DNA from: Mesostigma viride
Taxonomy: Eukaryota > Streptophyta > Mesostigmatophyceae > Mesostigmatales > Mesostigmataceae
Direction: 5' to 3'
Length of the DNA: 64,000 nt
Assembly (NCBI GenBank): GCA_009746045.1
Contig: RPFO01000106.1
Coordinates: forward strand, 441,925-505,924
Shown here: in pieces, positions 19,151 through 29,143 of the stretch
Layout of the letters: each line of letters begins with the position of its first letter
Numbering within the stretch: position 1 is the first letter of the stretch
The notes under the pieces: generated by a model
Databases searched by the model: none
The model's input: only the letters and a program-made list of their open reading frames with translations
What the model was told of the DNA's origin: nothing
Program-made: the position numbers and the translations under genes

Positions 19151-22100
19151 CTAGACCGCATGGGTCGCGACAAAGTCGGCCCGGGTGCGGCGGAATAACA
19201 CATCAGCCACGGTGCGAGTGAGGGCGAGTGACAGACGCTGCCGCCAATACGAGGACCACGTGCGGGCCGACCACGGGGCGGTCTGACCCTCGAGGTCGAG
19301 GCGGTCTTCACGGCGCTGGCAGCACTCGTGGAAAAACTCCGCTGTCTTGGGGCCCATGGCCCCGAACTCCTCAAGGACAAAGGGGATGACCCGGTGGGGC
19401 CCCACATTGCCGTAGGAGGCAAACTTGTCGCGCTCAGCCACAGCGGCAGCAGCGCCGGCATCCACAGCCGCCCGGAGGATGTGGCGACCGGAAAGCGGCC
19501 GAGCCACGGAGACATCGATGAGCAGGTGGCAACCCTGCCCGTCGTAGTCAAGCACGGTAATGTCGGGGCGATGGTTGGGTGAGTAGAGGGCGGCCCCATC
19601 CGCGTCCTCGCACTTGATGGTGGAGTGGGGAAAGACCGACCGAACCATGGCACACACCACCCGGAGGAGAGCGGTATGGAGATAGAGGAACCAGTTCTGG
19701 TTCTGCTGGCCACCCATGCACGCGATGTAGTGCGTCCCAGTAGTATCCAGAGCAAGCCCGCAGCTGCCGCAGGACGCACCCGCCGTGATGAGAGGTTGCG
19801 GGGCAAAGAGCTGGTGGCGGAGAGCGATGGCGTAAAGGGCCGGAACCAGTGTGAACAAAGGGCTCATGGGGAGGGCGCGCAGGAATGCGGACCCCACGCT
19901 CCCCTCAAGGGAAACGGAGTGAAGCCAAGCCTTCCCCTGATCGTTCAAGCTCGCATGCAGACCCATCCAGTCGGCACAGTGTAGTATACCCGCGTAGGTC
20001 TTTTGTTGTTTTTCATGAACGCAGGCAGGGAAGACACTAGGACTGACGACAGTGGACACGCCGGGCGTGCCCCGGGGCAGGCGACGGTGGACGGCCTGAG
20101 CGGGGCGGACGAGGTCGCAAGCCTGCTGGATCCCGAGGTAAGAATCCTGCACAGCCTGCACAAAGGGGAAGGGGGATGGGGTGACCAAGTCGGGAATGGC
20201 GCTGACGGCGCTGGGGACCAACCGGCGGATCTCCGCCCAGGCCTGAGCAACAGAGCCAAGGAAGGCGGCGGGGGCGAGGCGGGCGGCGCGGGTGAGCCCA
20301 CACCCGCCCATGCGGCAGGGGAGGGTGGCCAAGCGCATGGAGTGAGCTGGCAGGCTAGGGCCGGGGAGGAGCACCTGCAAGGCGGCCTGAATGCGCTCGT
20401 CATGGCCTTCCGCGGCAAGCCGCACCAAGTGGGGGGGAGCGCCACGGAGCCAGTGAACCACCCGCGGGTGGGCGCAAAACCACAGGAGGAGCCCTTTGGT
20501 CTGGGGGTCCTTGAGGCGCGCCCAAGTCTCGAGGACATGGGTGCGCTGTTCCACGGTGGCCCGGAGCTCCTCTTCGACGTAGTCAGGGTCACCCACAGGG
20601 ACGCCCAGGCACGAGAAACCACGCGCCCGCGCCAATGCCCCCGGGATAGCCGCGGGGAAGCCAGAGCAGTCCCCCTGGGGCGAAAAGACTGCACACTTGG
20701 GGAGGGTGAGCCGAAGGTTGATGGCCGCCATGGCCACTTCAAGGGCAGCCAGGGCGGCAACCACAGCGTCGGCCGGGCCAAGGGCATGGATATCGTCCAT
20801 ATAGGCGAGGAGCACGACATCCGGGTGCGCAGCGTGGACACCTTGGAGAGCCTTGTGCAGCGGGGCAGACAGGTAAAAGGGGCCGAGGGGGTCACCTTGC
20901 TGGGTTCCCGTGCGGGAAGCGATGTCGGCGAACGTCCCATCCTCCATGAGGAAGGAGAGTTGAGTGGGTTCGCCGTAGCAGGCTGCTGTCCACGCAAGAA
21001 GGTCAGGGAACGCCTCGCCGACGGCCTCAAAGATGCTAGCCTTGGTGACAGCATTGAACGCATTGTGGCAATCCACCTTCAGCGCCACATGGGTCGGATG
21101 CGTCTCGAGGTAGGCCTGAACTGTGTGCACGATGATGTCGCTGCCCCCTTTGGTGGCGACGCCAAGCTGGGCCGCGACGGACTCCTCAGTATCACTCCGG
21201 TTGGGGCAGAAGTAGGCGCGAAACTCGGGGGCCTTTTGGCGACAAATGACCTTACTCACCAGCTTGCGTAGGACCTCGCCGCAAGCAATGGGACGAACGC
21301 GGCCAGCAGGCGGGGGGACGTCGTCTTTCAGGAGGGCAATGAGGCGTGCCCCAGCCAGCCAAGGGCGCGCCGCGGGGGCCAGGGACCCCGCGGCCAAGTC
21401 GGCGGCAGCCTCAAAGAGTGCGGTCGCCCCGCCATGGCCCGCCATCACGGAGAGGTGCTCGTAGCGCCAGCCTGAGGGGCCGGTGGAGGAGGCGTTCGGC
21501 AGATCCTTCAGCACAGCCGTGAAGATGTCCAGGTCCAGGACAATAGGCGGGGGCGGGGGGGTGGCCGGGGCGGGCACCGCAAAGGCCGGTTCGTCGGGGT
21601 GAAGGTCGCGCAAAGCCTGCAGGGTCGGGGGAGTGGAGGGAGCCAACGCGGTCAGTTCAAGCTTTTGCATGGCCCGGCTCAATTCACCTACCTTCACCAA
21701 CCGCATGACGTCAGCTTCCACCCGGGCAAAGGAGGCGGCCCCCGACACCCGGGTGGAGGCCGGAGGCTGCAGCGCCCACAGCCCTTCCCAATCCCCGAGG
21801 AGGAACCGCCGGCAGCGAGCGATGACCGCACCCTGTACGCCACGCACGCCCCGCTCCAACGGCGCTAAGAGGAGCCGGGGGGTGACGAGAAACAGCTTGT
21901 GGCCGAGTTCGTCGAGAGGGTGACTATGCATCCGGGCCAGGGAAAGCAGGGCGCAGCGCGTAAACAAGCTCCGGGCGCGGTGAGGGACGTCCGGGAGCGT
22001 CATGCAAGGGTTGCGCGCACAGGCGGCAAAAGGGAGCGTGGCCAGGAATGCCCAGCCTGCCGAGAGGTCCCCCGGATCGCTCGTACCCTGCGATGCCGGT

Positions 22101-23071
22101 GGAGGGGCAGGGGCCGACCGAGGGGCCGCCCCGGACCGGGAGGCCGGTGCGGCCGCCGGGCCGCCGGGCAGGCCGTTCTGGGGGGTTTGGCGGCGGCACT
22201 GCCGCTCATGCTGGTACCGCCCGTGGATCGAAAAAATCCGCTGGCAATGGGCTGCCGGGCAGCGGTAGCAGTCCATGGCGCGCATGGCGGCCTCCGTGAT
22301 GTGGGGGTGGGAAGCCCGAATGTGCACCAGCAACGAATTCCGGTTGGGCAGGCGCGCGCCACACGGGTCACCAAGGGGACCATCGACTTGGCAATAATGG
22401 AAGCCATCTGAGGGGGTGCGCCCACCCGGTTGGGCCGGCCCGGGTCGAGAGGGGGAGGGGTCGGGAGCACCCTCAGCCAGAGGAACTACAGCTGCAGCGG
22501 AACCCAGGGCGGGGCCGGCCGCCGGGCGGTCAGCAGGGCTCGTGGCAGCCGAGGACAAGACCGGCGCGGGGACGGCCCCCACGGCCGGGAGGGGGGCGCT
22601 GGAGGAGGCAGCCAAGCCGGCGCGCGACCCACGACCACGCACAGGGGAGGCAGGTGTCGGGGCAGGCGCGTGGGACTGGCGGCGCACGGACACGGGCGAG
22701 GGCCCCAGCGGGAGAACGCCAGGAGGCAAGGGGGAAAGGACCGCGGCCCGGCAAAGGGGGCAGGTGGCGGAGGTCGCGTGCAAGCTCGTGGCGATGCAAG
22801 CTTGATGGAAGACGTGGCCGCAAGCAGGGAGGCGGCAGAGACCGTCACCAGGGCGAGGCAGGTCCAAGCAGATGGGGCAGGAGGGGCCGCTGGCAGTGAC
22901 ATCCACCAAGTGGGCCGGCCCGTAGTGGGCGGGCGCCGCGTCCCACCCCAGCTCCCAGCTCGGCAGTCGGGCGATCTCATCGGCGGAGAGAAGACGGCGG
23001 CGCGGACCAGCAGGGTGCCAGACATGGGGGATGCCCGCAAGCTCGAGCACATCGTGCAAGATGGCGGGCAC
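19151..23071 (-). CDS. Non-LTR retrotransposon polyprotein: RING-H2, C2H2 x2, reverse transcriptase, CCHC, restriction-like endonuclease
   Basis: A 1306-codon intact frame. Domains in order: RING-H2 finger, residues 65-107 (C65, C68, C84, H86, H89, C92, C104, C107); two C2H2-like fingers at about 227-255 and 269-292; reverse transcriptase about 515-860 with a first Asp at 667 (V-D-C-H-N-A-F-N), T-Q-Q-G-D-P-L-G at 723-730 and catalytic Y-M-D-D at 757-760 (bases 20792-20803); a CCHC knuckle about 1105-1125; and a restriction-like endonuclease with P-D at 1169 and I-D-V near 1187. The C-terminal CCHC plus PD...D layout is that of R2/NeSL/HERO-type elements that cut target DNA for primed reverse transcription. 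The called start is GTG and the frame is open further upstream, so it probably continues from the PHD ORF. An N-terminal RING is unusual for the class. Confidence 0.8.
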   Translation of the reverse strand: MPAILHDVLELAGIPHVWHPAGPRRRLLSADEIARLPSWELGWDAAPAHYGPAHLVDVTASGPSCPICLDLPRPGDGLCRLPACGHVFHQACIATSLHATSATCPLCRAAVLSPLPPGVLPLGPSPVSVRRQSHAPAPTPASPVRGRGSRAGLAASSSAPLPAVGAVPAPVLSSAATSPADRPAAGPALGSAAAVVPLAEGAPDPSPSRPGPAQPGGRTPSDGFHYCQVDGPLGDPCGARLPNRNSLLVHIRASHPHITEAAMRAMDCYRCPAAHCQRIFSIHGRYQHERQCRRQTPQNGLPGGPAAAPASRSGAAPRSAPAPPPASQGTSDPGDLSAGWAFLATLPFAACARNPCMTLPDVPHRARSLFTRCALLSLARMHSHPLDELGHKLFLVTPRLLLAPLERGVRGVQGAVIARCRRFLLGDWEGLWALQPPASTRVSGAASFARVEADVMRLVKVGELSRAMQKLELTALAPSTPPTLQALRDLHPDEPAFAVPAPATPPPPPIVLDLDIFTAVLKDLPNASSTGPSGWRYEHLSVMAGHGGATALFEAAADLAAGSLAPAARPWLAGARLIALLKDDVPPPAGRVRPIACGEVLRKLVSKVICRQKAPEFRAYFCPNRSDTEESVAAQLGVATKGGSDIIVHTVQAYLETHPTHVALKVDCHNAFNAVTKASIFEAVGEAFPDLLAWTAACYGEPTQLSFLMEDGTFADIASRTGTQQGDPLGPFYLSAPLHKALQGVHAAHPDVVLLAYMDDIHALGPADAVVAALAALEVAMAAINLRLTLPKCAVFSPQGDCSGFPAAIPGALARARGFSCLGVPVGDPDYVEEELRATVEQRTHVLETWARLKDPQTKGLLLWFCAHPRVVHWLRGAPPHLVRLAAEGHDERIQAALQVLLPGPSLPAHSMRLATLPCRMGGCGLTRAARLAPAAFLGSVAQAWAEIRRLVPSAVSAIPDLVTPSPFPFVQAVQDSYLGIQQACDLVRPAQAVHRRLPRGTPGVSTVVSPSVFPACVHEKQQKTYAGILHCADWMGLHASLNDQGKAWLHSVSLEGSVGSAFLRALPMSPLFTLVPALYAIALRHQLFAPQPLITAGASCGSCGLALDTTGTHYIACMGGQQNQNWFLYLHTALLRVVCAMVRSVFPHSTIKCEDADGAALYSPNHRPDITVLDYDGQGCHLLIDVSVARPLSGRHILRAAVDAGAAAAVAERDKFASYGNVGPHRVIPFVLEEFGAMGPKTAEFFHECCQRREDRLDLEGQTAPWSARTWSSYWRQRLSLALTRTVADVLFRRTRADFVATHAV

Positions 23072-23085
23072 GGCCGCACCCGCGC

Positions 23086-24357
23086 TCAGCTCAAGAACAC
23101 GCCCCCCCCCGCATCGTACAGAACCAGGTCGCCGGCGTGCACGGTGACAGGAGCCCCGAAGTCAACGCGCAGGCGGGCGGCTTGCGCTGGGGTGACCGCC
23201 GTAGTCAAGCGCCCGTGGGCCTGCGCAACAAGGCCGGCCGAGCCGGGCCCGGCAGAGGCAAGAAACGTGTGCAGCTGAGGGCGATCGAGCAAGGCGTGGT
23301 CGGTGGCCCCCCCAGCGAGATATGTCGCACGGGCGGCCTGCTGGGCCTGCACGGCAAGCCCTGTAGCAAAGAGCACCACCGCCTGCGCCACTTGAGCGTC
23401 CAGATTCAGGAGCCATTCTTGGCGCACCGCGGGCAGGTGCCAAGGCAGGCGGCCGCCGGCATGGTAGTCCTCGAGGACAAACCCCCAAAGCGTGGAGGCA
23501 AGGACAGGGGGGGAGGCTGCCTGCAGCATGTGCCGGACACGAACCACAAGGGCACTAAATTCAGGGGGCCGTGGGAGCGTAGGAAACGCCGCGTGCAAGC
23601 CGACAGCGTCCAACAGCAAGGGGCAATACAGCCAAGAGAACGTGGCGTGCCGGAGCGCGCTGACGCCCGCAATGTTGGTGGGGGGCCAAACGGAGAAGTC
23701 GTGGGACCCAAGCGCGGCCGACCAGGGGCCCACCACAGGAGTCGCCGCAGGGTGTCCCACAGCCTCAGGGAGGAGAGCCGCCAGGGACCCCTCAAGCACA
23801 GGAGGACGCAGGTCAGTGGCCACCGCCGTGCTGGCCGGAGGTGGATCCCCAGAGCTAGGCGGGGCAGGGCCAGGGGACCCCGCGGAGGGGCCGGACGTGA
23901 CGGCGCGGGGAGAGCGGGAGCACGGTGTGGAACCCTCCACGAGGTCCGCAAGGCCCAGGAGAGGGTCCAGCGAGGGGCTGCGGGAGGGGGCGCGGGCCGA
24001 ATGGGATCCCGGGGTCGACACGGCCGCGCGTCGGGAGCCTAGGGACGGCCGAGGCGGGGCCACGCAATGAGGGCACGCCCAAGGACCCGGGGGAGGCAGC
24101 CGGAAGAGGGGCGGGACCAAGCAGCGCGTGTGCCAGCCGCATTGGCACGAATCACACACAAGGAGACGGGGGGCATCCTCACCACTGTGGCAGACCTCGC
24201 ACACAAGCGAGAGTGGCACAGGGGCGCCACGACCGCCGTCGTCCAGGTCGCCCATCTCCTGCAGGTGCGCCGCGATGCGTAAGGACCGACGCGGCGCAGG
24301 GGCGCCACTAGGCAGCGCATCCCGCGCCCGGGAGGTGCGGCGTCGTGAAGGAGGCAT
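23086..24357 (-). CDS. Retrotransposon ORF1 with PHD finger
   Basis: The first ATG of this frame is at 24357 (an upstream GTG at 24498 is not a likely eukaryotic start), giving 423 codons. A perfect C4HC3 PHD finger spans about residues 53-98 (Cys pairs, then H and C in C-G-W-H-T-R-C, then C-P-H-C). The rest is Pro/Ala/Ser-rich low complexity followed by a helical region near the C-terminus. PHD fingers read histone H3 tails and occur in ORF1 of some non-LTR retrotransposons, where chromatin targeting is suspected. The stop falls 15 bases before the nominal start of the RT ORF, and only a frame change at the G9 run (23102-23110) divides them. Confidence 0.7.
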   Translation of the reverse strand: MPPSRRRTSRARDALPSGAPAPRRSLRIAAHLQEMGDLDDGGRGAPVPLSLVCEVCHSGEDAPRLLVCDSCQCGWHTRCLVPPLFRLPPPGPWACPHCVAPPRPSLGSRRAAVSTPGSHSARAPSRSPSLDPLLGLADLVEGSTPCSRSPRAVTSGPSAGSPGPAPPSSGDPPPASTAVATDLRPPVLEGSLAALLPEAVGHPAATPVVGPWSAALGSHDFSVWPPTNIAGVSALRHATFSWLYCPLLLDAVGLHAAFPTLPRPPEFSALVVRVRHMLQAASPPVLASTLWGFVLEDYHAGGRLPWHLPAVRQEWLLNLDAQVAQAVVLFATGLAVQAQQAARATYLAGGATDHALLDRPQLHTFLASAGPGSAGLVAQAHGRLTTAVTPAQAARLRVDFGAPVTVHAGDLVLYDAGGGVFLS

Positions 24358-24482
24358 GGGGGAGGTGCGTAAAACAACGGAACCGGAAGCGCGGGGGGAG
24401 AGCGAGATGCGGACGCGGGGGGTTTGGGGGGCGTGCCCCCCAAGCGGGGGGTTTGGGGGGCGGCAGCCCCCCAACGCGGGGC

Positions 24483-25018
24483 GGCCGCGGTGCCGCACCT
24501 CGGCGCAGGTTTTTTCAGCTGTGCATGGAGAAAAAAACGTGTCTCAATCCAGGAACCCCCGTCGGTTCATCATGTCAGCCTAGAAAACTGGAGCGGTGGA
24601 GCCACAACTAACGGGAAAGCCGCATTCAAATTCGCCTAGCCCACGGGTCACAATTGGCCGACAGGTAGATGCAGCCAGCCCCGGGCGTGTCGCAGACAGT
24701 AATCACTACGTAGGCCGCGGTGCCGCACCTCGGCGCAGGTTTTTTCAGCTGTGCATGGAGAAAAAAACGTGTCTCAATCCAGGAACCCCCGTCGGTTCAT
24801 CATGTCAGCCTAGAAAACTGGAGCGGTGGAGCCACAACTAACGGGAAAGCCGCATTCAAATTCGCCTAGCCCACGGGTCACAATTGGCCGACAGGTAGAT
24901 GCAGCCAGCCCCGGGCGTGTCGCAGACAGTAATCACTACCGTAGGCCGCGGTGCCGCACCTCGGCGCAGGTTTTTTCAGCTGTGCATGGAGAAAAAAACG
25001 TGTCTCAATCCAGGAACC
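24483..25018 (-). repeat. Tandem 230-bp repeats at the 5' end of the non-LTR element
   Basis: Units begin with GGCCGCGGTGCCGCACC at 24483, 24713 and 24944 (periods 230 and 231); the third is cut at about 25018. They lie just upstream of the PHD ORF. Tandem 5' units acting as promoters are known from several non-LTR families (for example mouse L1 monomers). The last-unit truncation marks the likely 5' end of this copy. Confidence 0.8.
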
Positions 25019-26659
25019 TTACATATAGAACCTTACATATATGCAGGGTAGGCCATGTATAACTGCCGTCAAAGTCAGGGGGGTCAAGACGAGCGTTTTC
25101 ATTTTTGGTAGAATGTGCATTTTGAATTATGTTGTAAGAGCTAGGCACCTACCACTTCAGGGATGATAAACAATTAGTTGCTGAACAGTTTGAGCCATTG
25201 GGGTCATCATTTGGGTGGGTATACCAGCAGTTACACCCAGTACAGCCCATAGGGGTACCGTTGGTAAAAAGCAACCAAGGGGGTAGGAGTGGGCATACTA
25301 CCTACTAATACCTACTAATATGGCCCCCAACCATGCCACACAATACATTTCCCTTCCACAATGATGGGGAAACATAACTGCATCATCACACTGCCCTTAC
25401 ATGGCACCTATGTGCAGGTGCCACCTTGTCCATGCACGTAGGTAACGTGGTACGGATACCCTACGCAAGGCATGCATTCTAGGAGGCAGCCACCAACAAA
25501 CTAGTGATTTTAAGCCTATTTCAGCTTGCCCTAGCAAGAATAAACTAGGCCTAAGCTGCTATAGCTTGCCAGGTGATGGCCAGCACACCTGGTGTCACAT
25601 GCTGACAATGGGAAGCTTCTACTCACCGGTTACATGCTTGATGATGCCACAGAGACCAGCCAACTGCCTCACACTCATGCAATATGTGTGTGGGAAATGT
25701 ATAACAAACATATATGGAGGTATTCAAACCCATACAGCCTCTTAAACTTATCACCATCACCCTGTGGCAGGTCAACTGACTGAGGGAAGCATCTAAGAAG
25801 GGTGTTTTAGAAAGGGGCCAGGCCAGGGTCAAGAAAGAGCATGAATAATGCAAAAAGAATGTGCTACACAAGCTAGAACGTATATATAAACGTCAAACAT
25901 CGATAGGAAAACGATGCTTAAGCTTTACCAGGCATGGATGGCGTTACCTTGGCCCAGGCGGTGGCCGCAAAATGGCGCATTTCGGCACACCAAAGTTGTG
26001 CAGCATGGTCGCTGGATTCGGCGATTTCTGGCCACCCTTGCACGTTTACGACTACCATGTATCATAAAAAGTACAAAGAAACCAATATATCCTTTAAAAT
26101 ACGCCGGAAAGGTATTGCTGTCAACGTTTCTATCGTCCGGCCTGATCGCAGTTTTTTCCAGCAAGAACGCTGCCGACACCTATCAAATGGCATTCCCGCG
26201 AACCAAAAATTGGCCTGTATCATCTTTAGGACGTATAAAATCAATTTCCTGACTTTGGTCAGAAAATTCGAACGAAAACGTAAATGCCATGCGTGGGCGC
26301 AAGCCGCCATGGCCAGGTCGTCGTTTTCCGGAATGCACGTTGTACGCGAAAAAGTACCCTGACCCCTTGTACTTTGACCGGCCAGAACACCTCTATAACT
26401 TTGTCAGAAGTATGCAAACCCTAGTACCATGCTGTGAGGAAAATTATAAACTTTCATTCTTCTCAGCTAAACGTTTCCTAATTCTCAATAGTTTTCGCGG
26501 CATTTGGTCCCCCGAGAAGGGGCCGACGTGTCGGCTGTAACTCAGTTTTAGGCGGAAAATCGGCAGCCAGACCATTTAGGGGTTAATCCCGCGGCACCGA
26601 AAGCCCTGAGGATGAGTAATGATAAATAATCACCATTAAAGAAACGACGAAAACGATGG
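25019..26659. other. Intergenic DNA with a dispersed repeat
   Basis: No gene is supported. About 25780-26350 is clearly related, in the same orientation, to 50480-51030. Shared landmarks are GGCCAGGC next to GAAAGA, GCGTTACCTTGGCCCAGGC, CCTGATCGCAGTTTTT, CAGCAAGAAC and GCCGCCATGGC. The copies differ by many substitutions, so this is an old repeat family. Short open frames in it differ between the copies. Confidence 0.55.
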
Positions 26660-27340
26660 GCATCAAAAAAGAACGACAAGCGTCATTAATAACGCCGGCC
26701 GGCGCAACTGGATACATGTAAACCATACAAAAGTGATTTTATGAAACACATACAGTTTGTCATTAATAACGACGGCCGGCGTAACTCGGGCGCAATTAAA
26801 AACCATTAAGAAGCAACTCAGGATATGCAGGCAGAAATCCTTCAGGTGTAAAAAAGATGTACAAACACACTTTTGGTAATGGGGCCTGACTGCGCAACTG
26901 CAAGATACCATTGGAAACGCCGGCCGGCGCAACTGGATGCATGTACATAAACCATACAAAAGTGATTTGCACAAAACCCCTACAATTTGTCATGAGTAAC
27001 GACGGCCGGCGTAACTCGGTTGCATTTGAAAACCACAAAGAAGCAACTCAGGTAGTGAAGGCGGAAATCCCAGAGGTGATAAAATGTTTACCAACACAAA
27101 ATGTTGATAAGCGTGCAAGCTTTTGCAAGTGCGCGCAAGATACCATTGGAAACGCCGGCCGGCGCAACTGGAACACCAAAACAAAAAACTTGATTTGCAC
27201 GAAACCCATTCAGTTCGTCATGGATAACGACGGCCGGCGCAACTTCATGGCACTCACCACTTTCACCAAATGCCATGTCGCCATTATATTGAGGAAAGCG
27301 AAGTATGCCCACTTGAAGCTGTGGTCTGCAGAACATTGAC
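26660..27340 (-). repeat. Degenerate tandem array, unit about 230 bp
   Basis: CGGCCGGCG-centred motifs alternate: one type (GACGGCCGGCGTAACT-like) near 26769, 27001 and 27229, the other (GCCGGCCGGCGCAACTGG) near 26693, 26921 and 27154. That is about three units of 228-233 bp. On the minus strand the units keep interrupted open frames with related peptides containing V-A-P-A-G-V-S-N-G and V-V-I-N-D. A similar CGACGGCCGGCGTAACT occurs at about 16165 in the DDE-like gene, so the array may descend from a relative of that gene. Confidence 0.6.
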
Positions 27341-28037
27341 ACAAAATATGCATGGTATTTCAAGCAATGAATGCTATGTGTCAGGCATCAATGTCTTTAT
27401 TGTATCCAAATGTGGTTAGGACGGAGGTTTACATTGGTTGCTATTTTAAGACAATGGCGTATAACCAAACATCGCACACACTCAAGAGTGTACTTATGCT
27501 GAACTGGAAAGGAACATTAAACCCCAATAAGGAAGATATTTTTTTTTTACATTTTAATTTTTTATATACTATTTTATATAATATTATTCGGGGTTCTCTG
27601 AACATAGTTTCTTTATAGTGATACGGAAGGGGAGCCGCTGATGCTAGGTGAAATAGAGCTGGGTGATGTGATCGTAATAAGGTTGATTAGGCTTCTAGTG
27701 TACGAGTATTACGGAAGATATGGCCTAATTGTTGCGGCCCATACCTTGACGGTGTGCTGAGTACCTTGACGACGGATTTTTGCGTCTAGGTTCTCCTAGC
27801 AGATCTGTGATTGCGGACGGGTTTGCAACAGGCAATATCTGAAGTAAAACTTGACGGCTAAAACTGTTTAGAGGCCGTTGCCGGATCTGGCCGTTGGTAG
27901 AGAGCCGTTGGCCTTGAAACACGATAAAAGCTTGCTCACCTAGCTCATGGCGGTCTCTTTTGTTTTAACGAAGGCGGCGACAGGGGTCAGGGGCAGCGTA
28001 GCTGACGCCCAGAATTCCTTTCTGCAAAGCGGCTGGG

Positions 28038-29096
28038 ATGCCGAAGCCCGGGCGGAAGCCAGGTTCGACAGGTGCTGGGAAGCAATTACCGAAAGCTAAT
28101 CCCGAGGTGCCGACAGCTACTAAACAGACGGGAAAGGGCCGACTAGGCTGGCCGACGCAGAAGAAAAGGCTCCATCAGGAGCTCTCCACTTGCTCGGGCC
28201 TGCCTGAAGTGTGCGCTGCCTTTGAGGCGGTCCTCGGGACCGACTGGGTAACTACTGTCAGCCGGTGGTCTGCGGCCCAGCTGGAGTCCGTCGTTGGACT
28301 GCTGGTCGACCACGTGGACGGGCCTGAAATTCTGGCAGCAGCGGACCCAAACGAAGCGCTAGTGGCAGCCCTCCAAAGCGCCCGGGACTTGGCGGACTCG
28401 GACGAAGAGGAGATGCAGCCACCACGCCGGCCCACGAAAGGGGCGAAAAAGGGGACGAAAAAAGTCGGAAGCCCAGCCCCGAGCAAGGGAAAGGCCGCGG
28501 GGGATGTGAGGGAGCAGCTCTTGGAGCTGGCGGCTATTATTGGCAAGCAGGGGCAGGCGGGCAAAGAAGAGGAGGAGGAGGAGGAGTCCGAGGAAGAGGA
28601 TTTCCTGACGAAATTGAAGGATGCGCTGGCCGGGGCAGATGGGGCTTCCAGGAAGCCGAAAAAGACCAAAGGGGTGACGCTGCCCACTCGAGCACAAGTG
28701 GTGAATTGGAGGGTGCAAGAGAGAGTGCTCCCCGAGGTGCTCGAGGATGCCAACGACAATGGAGGGGGGATAAAGAGTTGGATCATGGCTACTCGCCAAG
28801 GGGGGTGGAGGAACCAGGAAAGCAGGAAGGTGGTCATGAACATCGCCCTGGCCATGGACACACTCTTCAAGGAGTTGGGGCCGGCAGCCGGGGAGTTGGC
28901 TGGGGTAGAGTATCTCATGAGGGTGGTGGCAGCCATGCTCCTAGTGGAGAGCCAGGGGTCAGGAGGGTGGAAGGTGGCTGGCCACCTCCTTGCTCTCAAG
29001 GAAGATGCCTCCTTGGTGAGCAACCCGGCCATGAAGATGGCCCTGCAAAGCGCCACGATGATGGAGAAGCTGGGCAAGGCCCAGCAAACCAAGTAA
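28038..29096 (+). CDS. DIRS/PAT ORF1, gag-like protein
   Basis: This intact 352-codon ORF has a basic N-terminus, a helical segment (about 45-120), and a Lys/Pro-rich linker with a long acidic Glu run (about 175-190). A helical C-terminal domain (about 205-350) ends in Met/Ala/Lys-rich helix. There is no zinc knuckle. Position as the first ORF of a DIRS-type element and the charged, helical composition suggest a gag-like nucleic-acid packaging role. It stops 47 bases before the ORF2 ATG. Confidence 0.6.
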   Translation: MPKPGRKPGSTGAGKQLPKANPEVPTATKQTGKGRLGWPTQKKRLHQELSTCSGLPEVCAAFEAVLGTDWVTTVSRWSAAQLESVVGLLVDHVDGPEILAAADPNEALVAALQSARDLADSDEEEMQPPRRPTKGAKKGTKKVGSPAPSKGKAAGDVREQLLELAAIIGKQGQAGKEEEEEEESEEEDFLTKLKDALAGADGASRKPKKTKGVTLPTRAQVVNWRVQERVLPEVLEDANDNGGGIKSWIMATRQGGWRNQESRKVVMNIALAMDTLFKELGPAAGELAGVEYLMRVVAAMLLVESQGSGGWKVAGHLLALKEDASLVSNPAMKMALQSATMMEKLGKAQQTK

Positions 29097-29143
29097 ACAC
29101 CGAAAGGGTAAACCGCTCCCCCTTCCCACTGCCTCTTCCTACA

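Noticed and set aside
19093-24611. Many long plus-strand and alternative minus-strand frames across the non-LTR element (for example 20003-21271, 22430-23278)
   Set aside because: GC-rich coding DNA suppresses stops on the opposite strand. These frames lack domains, whereas the minus-strand ORFs carry complete zinc-finger and RT motifs.
28175-29092. Minus-strand 305-codon frame opposite the PAT ORF1, and the 28706-29143 upstream part of the long plus frame
   Set aside because: Shadows of ORF1; the RT ORF has its own ATG at 29144 after the ORF1 stop.
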